The notes beneath the pieces were generated by a model, which worked only from the letters and a program-made list of their open reading frames with translations, was not told the origin of the DNA and did no database searches. Of a stretch of DNA of 15,434 bases, positions 9,961-15,434 are shown one piece after another (within the stretch, counting starts at the first letter, position 1; each line of letters begins with the position of its first letter). The stretch spans positions 1 through 15,434 of the forward strand of contig JNEM01010841.1 in assembly GCA_000697335.1 (NCBI GenBank). Direction: 5' to 3'. The DNA comes from Conidiobolus incongruus B7586 (lineage: Eukaryota; Entomophthoromycota; Entomophthoromycetes; Entomophthorales; Conidiobolaceae). The translations under genes and the position numbers were made by a program.

Positions 9961-11060
9961 AATAATAAATAAATACCTTTTATTTAATCATAAAATTAAA
10001 AAAACTAGGATAATTACAACTATAAAAATCTTAATAAAATATATTTAAAAACCTAGACTCTAATATTATTTTTTACAATTAATAAATCTTAAACTTTTGT
10101 GTATATTTTTTTATTTTGACATAAATTAATATTTTATGTTAAGCAAAAATTAATTCTTTTATAAACTCAAACAATAAAACTATTGGTTTGTATAAGAAAG
10201 CTGGTAATTAAAATATATTTTGATAATGTAAAAATTACATATTTAGTGCTTAAAGGTTAAAAATTTAATTAATTATTATATATTTTCTTTTCTCCAATAA
10301 ATTAATTTTTAAGAAATTTCTTTTGAGTAAATTTGAAAACCTATTATTTTACAAGATAATTACAAATTATATAAAATTAATGCTATAAAATTTTTTAATA
10401 AAAACAACTGGTAAAAGCTATTACATCTAGTATATTCACTAGATTATAACCCCTATGATTATAATTGCTTTAGATAATTATAAATAAGCTTATAACAAAG
10501 TAAGTTACAATGTATAAATTCACCAGGGTTATTAAATATCAATTTTGAGTTTTAAATAAAAACGCCTAGTATGTAGGTATTAGGAACTTACCTAAAACAT
10601 AACAAAAAACTATTAATAGTAAAAAAAGGTATTAATTTTATAATATATAATAATTTTATTATAATATATGTTAAATATTTAATTTGAAATCAATTTGAAT
10701 AGAGTATCATTACTTAATTTCTAACACTATAATTCATTTTTTAATGTCGGTATTAGGTTTATCTTAATGAAATTAATATATTTGAAAAATATAAAACAAA
10801 GTGGATTTTAATAACCTGATATATATTGCCAAGAAATCATATTCTTTTTTGAATATTAAAAACTATTGAAAAATAAAATTTTAAAATAATTTTTTATATT
10901 TAATTATTAAATATTAATGTATATTCAAATTTCAATTTATTAATCTTAACCAACTCATAGTACTCAAATTTTAATGTTTTTCAAAAAATACATATAAGAA
11001 AATTCCTAGAATGAATTTTTATATATAATAATATACTCCGGATTTAAAATTTTAATCTTA

Positions 11061-11090
11061 ATTTTGATTAATATTTTAATCAATCAAAAT
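11061..11090. repeat. Inverted repeat, 9-bp arms
   Basis: ATTTTGATT (11061-11069) and its reverse complement AATCAAAAT (11082-11090) with a 12-base spacer. Short and made only of common AT-rich words, so probably chance. Confidence 0.5.
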
Positions 11091-11454
11091 TCTTTCTAAC
11101 TTCAAAATATTTCCCATTTTATTAAAATTTATATATATTGTTTCGGAAATTATTAAGGATGATATTTAACTAATCATTAAACCTTTTTTAATAATTTCAG
11201 TGCTCTTAAAATTATTTTCTATTTTTGTTTATATATAAACGGATTAAATTCCATTAATTTGTTAAACTTACAAATCTAAATGATCTATTTATTTTTAAAT
11301 TTAATTTTTTTATATTGATTAAAATTTTAATTATTTTAATATTTTAAAAAAAATTATTATTTTAATTGTCATTGATATCAAGATATTTTAACCAGTTGAT
11401 ATTAATGAATAATTATTTGATTTTTTTTCTTTGAAGTATATACTCACTTCAGCA

Positions 11455-11457
<3 letters not shown>

Positions 11458-11487
<30 letters not shown>
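11458..11487. repeat. TTA trinucleotide microsatellite
   Basis: Ten perfect copies of TTA in the ultra-AT block, followed by a slightly GC-richer patch (about 11488-11860) that holds only short chance open frames. Confidence 0.95.
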
Positions 11488-11488
<1 letters not shown>

Positions 11489-12829
11489 ATAATCCAAGTT
11501 CGGCATTACTAATATATCGTCTTATACCAAATATATGCTATTTTGGAAAATGAGAATACATATTTGGGAATATTTAATTAAAGCTACCATTTTGGAAATG
11601 GATATTTTTATTACTATAATCTTTGATAACAGAATATACCGATTATATAAAAATTCCAAGGTATCAATTTTAATAAGGTTAGACTCAACTAGAATTGTTT
11701 TTAATACGATAACTAAAATCGAGAAAATTATATAATATATATATATATATGCTTTATTTAAAACAATTTTCAACTATCCAAGTATTGAATAAATGGTGGA
11801 TATTCTCAAATAGCTTTAAATAGTTAGAACGAAATATTGCTAGGCTCTCCTTTGAGTATATATACTAAACACAATGATAAATATATTAATTTTATAATAA
11901 CTCTTAGAATAATCTTATAATTGTAATTCGATGCAACATTAAAAACTTATTTATTCAAATTAAAAATTTTCATTTATTTATCTAATAATATACTGATAAA
12001 TTTGAAAGATAATAAAAATTAAATTTTATATAATGATAAGAGTTAAATTATAACCAAATTTTCAGATATATAACAATTTTTTTTACAATGTTACTTTTTC
12101 ATCATATATATTTGATTTTCTAATAATTCAACATAAGTATCTTTATCTCTTAGAATGTAAAATTAAACACTATAAAATTAGTGTTATTCTAAAATTCAAT
12201 TGTATTATTATCTTTCAAAATTAGATAATATACATTGATAAAATAAAAAGTGATATACACCAAATAAACACAACTTTAAAGCGTAAAAATAGAAATATTT
12301 GAATTCTATTAAATTAAAATTAAAATAAAGAAACTAAATATATTTTTAGAATACTGAATCACAAAGAATTATTTAACTTGAGTGAACTTACACAGATTAA
12401 TGCTTTGAATAGTGAAGAAATATGATAATATCAAATCTAAATTCTCAAAGAATGATAAATTTAAACCATTCTAGCGTGGGAAATTTTAATAAAATTGATT
12501 GGATCATTATAATATCGACTAGTAAAGATTAATACATAATCAATTTACCTTTTACCAAATGATATATTAAATTAATTTGATTAAGATATTTTAACTTTTT
12601 AATTCAATTTAAATTTTGTTCACTAAATAGTAATAGATTAAGAATTAAATAATATATATCTTATTTAATATTCCCAATAGTTGAAATGATTAAAGAAAAA
12701 TTTATTAAATCATTATAATCATCATAGAATAAATAATTAATATATATTGATGATGAGTTATTTCTCAGTATCAAGGATTGGGTAAAAAGTTGAATGTTAT
12801 GCTTGCTGGATATACCAAGAGGCAGGGAT

Positions 12830-13270
12830 AAGTACTAATTAAATGGATTGCTTATAAATCACAATTATCCACAATGTCTCTAATCAAGAATTACAAGATT
12901 TGATGTTATCTTGGTTCTTGACTTAATCATCAATTGATAAGTAATAACTTAAAGATTCAGGTGATCCAATGGATTTGTGATGGAAAAAGATGTCTTTATT
13001 ATGATGGTTGTAACTAAGGTTATATATCCATGGTAATTCATGGATTATGACTCATCTTCTAAAGGGTTAAAGTTTATCAATATCAAGATAACAATTATGG
13101 ATGACTAGTGAGGCTTTGTTGTATATAAATGAATCAAAAGTGATATCAACATCCAATGACATCATGGAAGTAGCTTGACTATCAGAATACTTGCTAATAA
13201 TATATATTAATTAATTATAAATATTTTCAAAATATCTTTCACCTCAATCAATATGTGTTATATTTATAAT
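12830..13270 (-). mobile_element. Ty1/copia-type RNase H relic (fourth copia fragment)
   Basis: A GC-richer patch whose minus strand keeps a protein-like reading with copia RNase H order. From the high-coordinate end: a DWAGE-like start near 13250, then SDSQATSMMSL (about 13150-13185), which fits S-KQ-TV-LS before the TEAEY motif. PWIYNLSYNHHNK fits SAI-L--NP--H-R-K, and DIFFHHKSI (about 12971-13000) fits KHIDI-YHFI. SLSYYLSIDD (about 12926-12956) fits the I-L-Y---D--AD--TK tail. It is broken in several places. RT should lie at higher coordinates, but from about 13400 the DNA turns ultra-AT and nothing is recognisable. The region 12400-12830, downstream of the fragment, is where its 3' LTR would lie; none was delimited. 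A gypsy protease was considered first for the LPWI stretch, but the collinear RNase H reading fits better. Confidence 0.52.
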
Positions 13271-13341
13271 ATTCTATATAATCAACACTCTTTCAAATTT
13301 AAATATTATATCACCTGATTAGATCCAATACCTATATTTAG

Positions 13342-13360
13342 ATTATTTAGCCTAAATAAT
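13342..13360. repeat. Near-perfect palindrome, 9-bp arms
   Basis: ATTATTTAG and CTAAATAAT around a single C. It lies near the left edge of the right-hand ultra-AT block, just beyond the copia RNase H relic. No known function. Confidence 0.6.
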
Positions 13361-14039
13361 TTTTTTAAATATTTGAACACTAGATATTAGGAGAATTGAA
13401 TATTATATTATTATTTATTATTAGCCTGCTTTAGCACAAATATCATAAATCAAATTATCTTTTTTCAAGTTTGTTTATAACTATGTGAGATATTAAAAAT
13501 AACTAGTCAAAAGCCTATTAAGCTATTACAAATTAATAAATTTTGTTAATAAATAGAAATATTTGTTAATAATTATAATAATTGAAAAATTTATATTATA
13601 AAAAATAAATGAAAATTTAAAAATAAAAATTTGGAAAATGAAATATAAAAATAATCTATTAATTCATATTTTAATCATAATTATTTCAATTATCAAAATT
13701 TCGTAATATTTTTCAGTTAAAAATGAATTATGACAATATAATATTAGAAAATATATAATTTGTTGGATTTATTTATGATTTAAAGTATATATTACAATAA
13801 ATAAATAGGTTTAAAATATGATATCCTTTGATATATTTATTATAATATCAACTTATAACAAAATATTTTTGTAATTTAAATCAATTATATATATTGATTA
13901 AATAAAGCATTACAAATATAATTTCAAAATAATATAAATATCAATTCCTTTCAAAATTATTCTTTTGAAAATTTTCTTTATTAATAATAAATGAATATAT
14001 CATAGAGAAAATAATTTTATTCGTAAATTACTTTATTCA

Positions 14040-14240
14040 AGAATTTTGTTTTTAAAAAAGATAATAGTAAGAATCGAGTTAAAGCTATTAATTAGATCAA
14101 TATTGAATGTGGCGCTTAGGATCAACTTGGTTATGTTACTAAATTTTACCTATTTAAAACTAATATTTCTGATCATAGAAATACTATATTAAATTTTTCT
14201 TAGCAATTACAAATTTTTATTAAGAAAAAGCAATTATTAT
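14040..14240 (+). pseudogene. Unassigned decayed coding-like stretch
   Basis: One plus-strand frame reads protein-like for about 65 codons with few interruptions, including NFVFKKDNSKNRVKAIN and DQLGYVTKFYLFKTNISDHR. It stands out from its ultra-AT surroundings. I found no family match. It is probably part of an old mobile element, as everything around it is, and is treated here as a fossil. Confidence 0.25.
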
Positions 14241-15434
14241 ACATATATATATATATGAAATATTATTTATTTTAATTATTATTACTTTAAATTTTTAATA
14301 TAGAGAATTTCCTGATATTGAAAAGTCAATTATTTAATATATATGTTATAAAAATAAATAAATTATATAAAATCAATATTTTTTTATTAATAACTTTTCG
14401 CCATATTTTAGGCTAATCTTTAACATATACAAGGTAGACTTTTTATTAAAAATCAGAATCTGATATTTTACAAACCAATTTAATCCTTTTATAGGAATTT
14501 TCTATCTTATATATTGATTTTTTAATTTCTTTAAGTTATTATAACCATATAAGCTATAATCTATTAAATATATTAAAAATGATAGTATTTTTAAATTATT
14601 TGTAAATATAAAACTCTTTATAGTTGTAATTTTAAATACTATATAATTAATATTGATATATATTAGTATTGATAAATTATATTAAAAATATCAATTAAAT
14701 TTTATTTTTAATACTTTAATAATATTTATTATTAATTGATCTTCTTTCAAAAACTATGAAGATTTTATATAAAATTATATTTTATTATAATAATTAACAT
14801 TTGTTGATAAATAAAAAATTTATATATAAGAATTAATAAACGGGAATATTTTGGTTAATCTTATTTTTTTAACCATATTTAAATTAAAATACTATATATA
14901 GAATTTATGATTTATTATCTATAATAATATTTTCTAAAATCTTTGATTTTTAGTTATATCTTTGTAAGTTCTATATAGTTATAATTATTCTGGCTTTTTC
15001 TATGTCCAAATTATATTATCAAATATTGATTATAATTTTTTTAATTTATTTAAGTTCAAATTCAAATACATAATATAATTATTCAGAAAAATTATAATAC
15101 TTTGATAACTTTTTATTCGAAATAAAAGAGGATTTGTTAATATAGTTTTTATTATATTAATAGTTAAAAAAATACAAAGTGAATATTAATATTTGATCAT
15201 CAATAATTTTTGAATTTTATCTTTATTATTTATAAAATAATTCAAATTGATATACAAAGTGAATATAAATAAAAATAAAATTCATTATTTTAAAATTAAT
15301 TTGAAAATGTCAAATTTAAGTTTTATTGATATTAAAATTAAAAAAATTGATAGTAATTAATTAATTATTTATAATATAGTTAAATTTAATAATAAATATA
15401 TATATGTTGATTATATAATAAAAAAATATTATGA

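Larger units (their letters stand above)
9961..12829. other. Mostly ultra-AT intergenic or relic DNA, no gene recognised
   Basis: The part to about 12400 has the same composition as the gypsy RT relic and may contain the rest of that element. Two short overlapping open frames on opposite strands near 11522-11773 have no family resemblance and low-complexity composition. From about 12400 G+C rises towards the copia RNase H relic; 12360-12420 has a short protein-like plus-strand run (NLSELTQINALNSEEI) that I cannot assign. Confidence 0.5.
13271..15434. other. Right-hand ultra-AT block
   Basis: Apart from the coding-like stretch at 14040-14240 and a short AT run at 14243-14256, I see no gene, RNA or repeat of note. 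The composition equals that of 561-2289, suggesting the same decayed layer. Confidence 0.5.

Noticed and set aside
11522-11773. Overlapping open frames of 83 (minus) and 66 (plus) codons
   Set aside because: Low-complexity Ile/Leu/Lys/Tyr composition, no motifs, and both strands open at once; consistent with chance in AT-rich DNA.
12760-13200. Gypsy aspartic protease on the minus strand (LPWI resembling the LPWL motif)
   Set aside because: The copia RNase H reading explains a longer stretch with several motifs in order.

Overview
The window reads as a low-gene-density, very AT-rich nuclear region of a fungus, most likely an ascomycete, with only one gene that I judge intact. This is a homeodomain transcription factor of 186 codons on the minus strand (7228-7788). 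It is clearly richer in G+C than its surroundings and resembles the Yox1/Yhp1-type homeodomain repressors of ascomycetes. The species cannot be named from the sequence. Fungal origin is inferred from the protein's style (Asn/Ser/Pro-rich N-terminus, LPP-I and LPS-I motifs, homeodomain ending in IQVWFQNRRQ) and from the kinds of retroelement relics.

Almost everything else looks like a graveyard of LTR retrotransposons. Two layers can be told apart by composition. The less decayed layer (about 2290-6980, 7940-8690 and 12400-13270; roughly a fifth to a third G+C in the lines I counted) holds Ty1/copia-type relics. Relic 1 (+) carries integrase, reverse transcriptase and RNase H at 2290-3930. Relic 2 (+) carries gag, protease, integrase and the integrase-RT linker at about 4690-6980. 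A gag fragment (+) lies at about 8020-8360, and an RNase H fragment (-) at about 12830-13270. The more decayed, almost C/G-free layer (1-2290, about 8690-12400, 13270-15434; roughly 10-17% G+C in sampled lines) holds Ty3/gypsy-type relics. These are a reverse transcriptase with YLDD and the NAPATFQ-like region at about 9640-9960 (+), and a weaker gag-like stretch at about 250-560 (+). All are heavily broken and non-functional.

Layout: ultra-AT block with gypsy gag relic (1-2290); copia relic 1 (2290 to about 4300); a junction that probably contains decayed LTR sequence (about 4000-4690); copia relic 2 (to about 6980); homeobox gene, reversed (7228-7788); copia gag relic (to about 8690); ultra-AT block with gypsy RT relic (to about 12400); copia RNase H relic, reversed (to about 13270); ultra-AT block (to the end). 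No tRNA, rRNA, CRISPR or bacterial feature was seen. The homeobox gene works alone here; there is no operon or pathway neighbour. The main biological point is how one regulatory gene stays open inside sequence where everything else has been mutated away.
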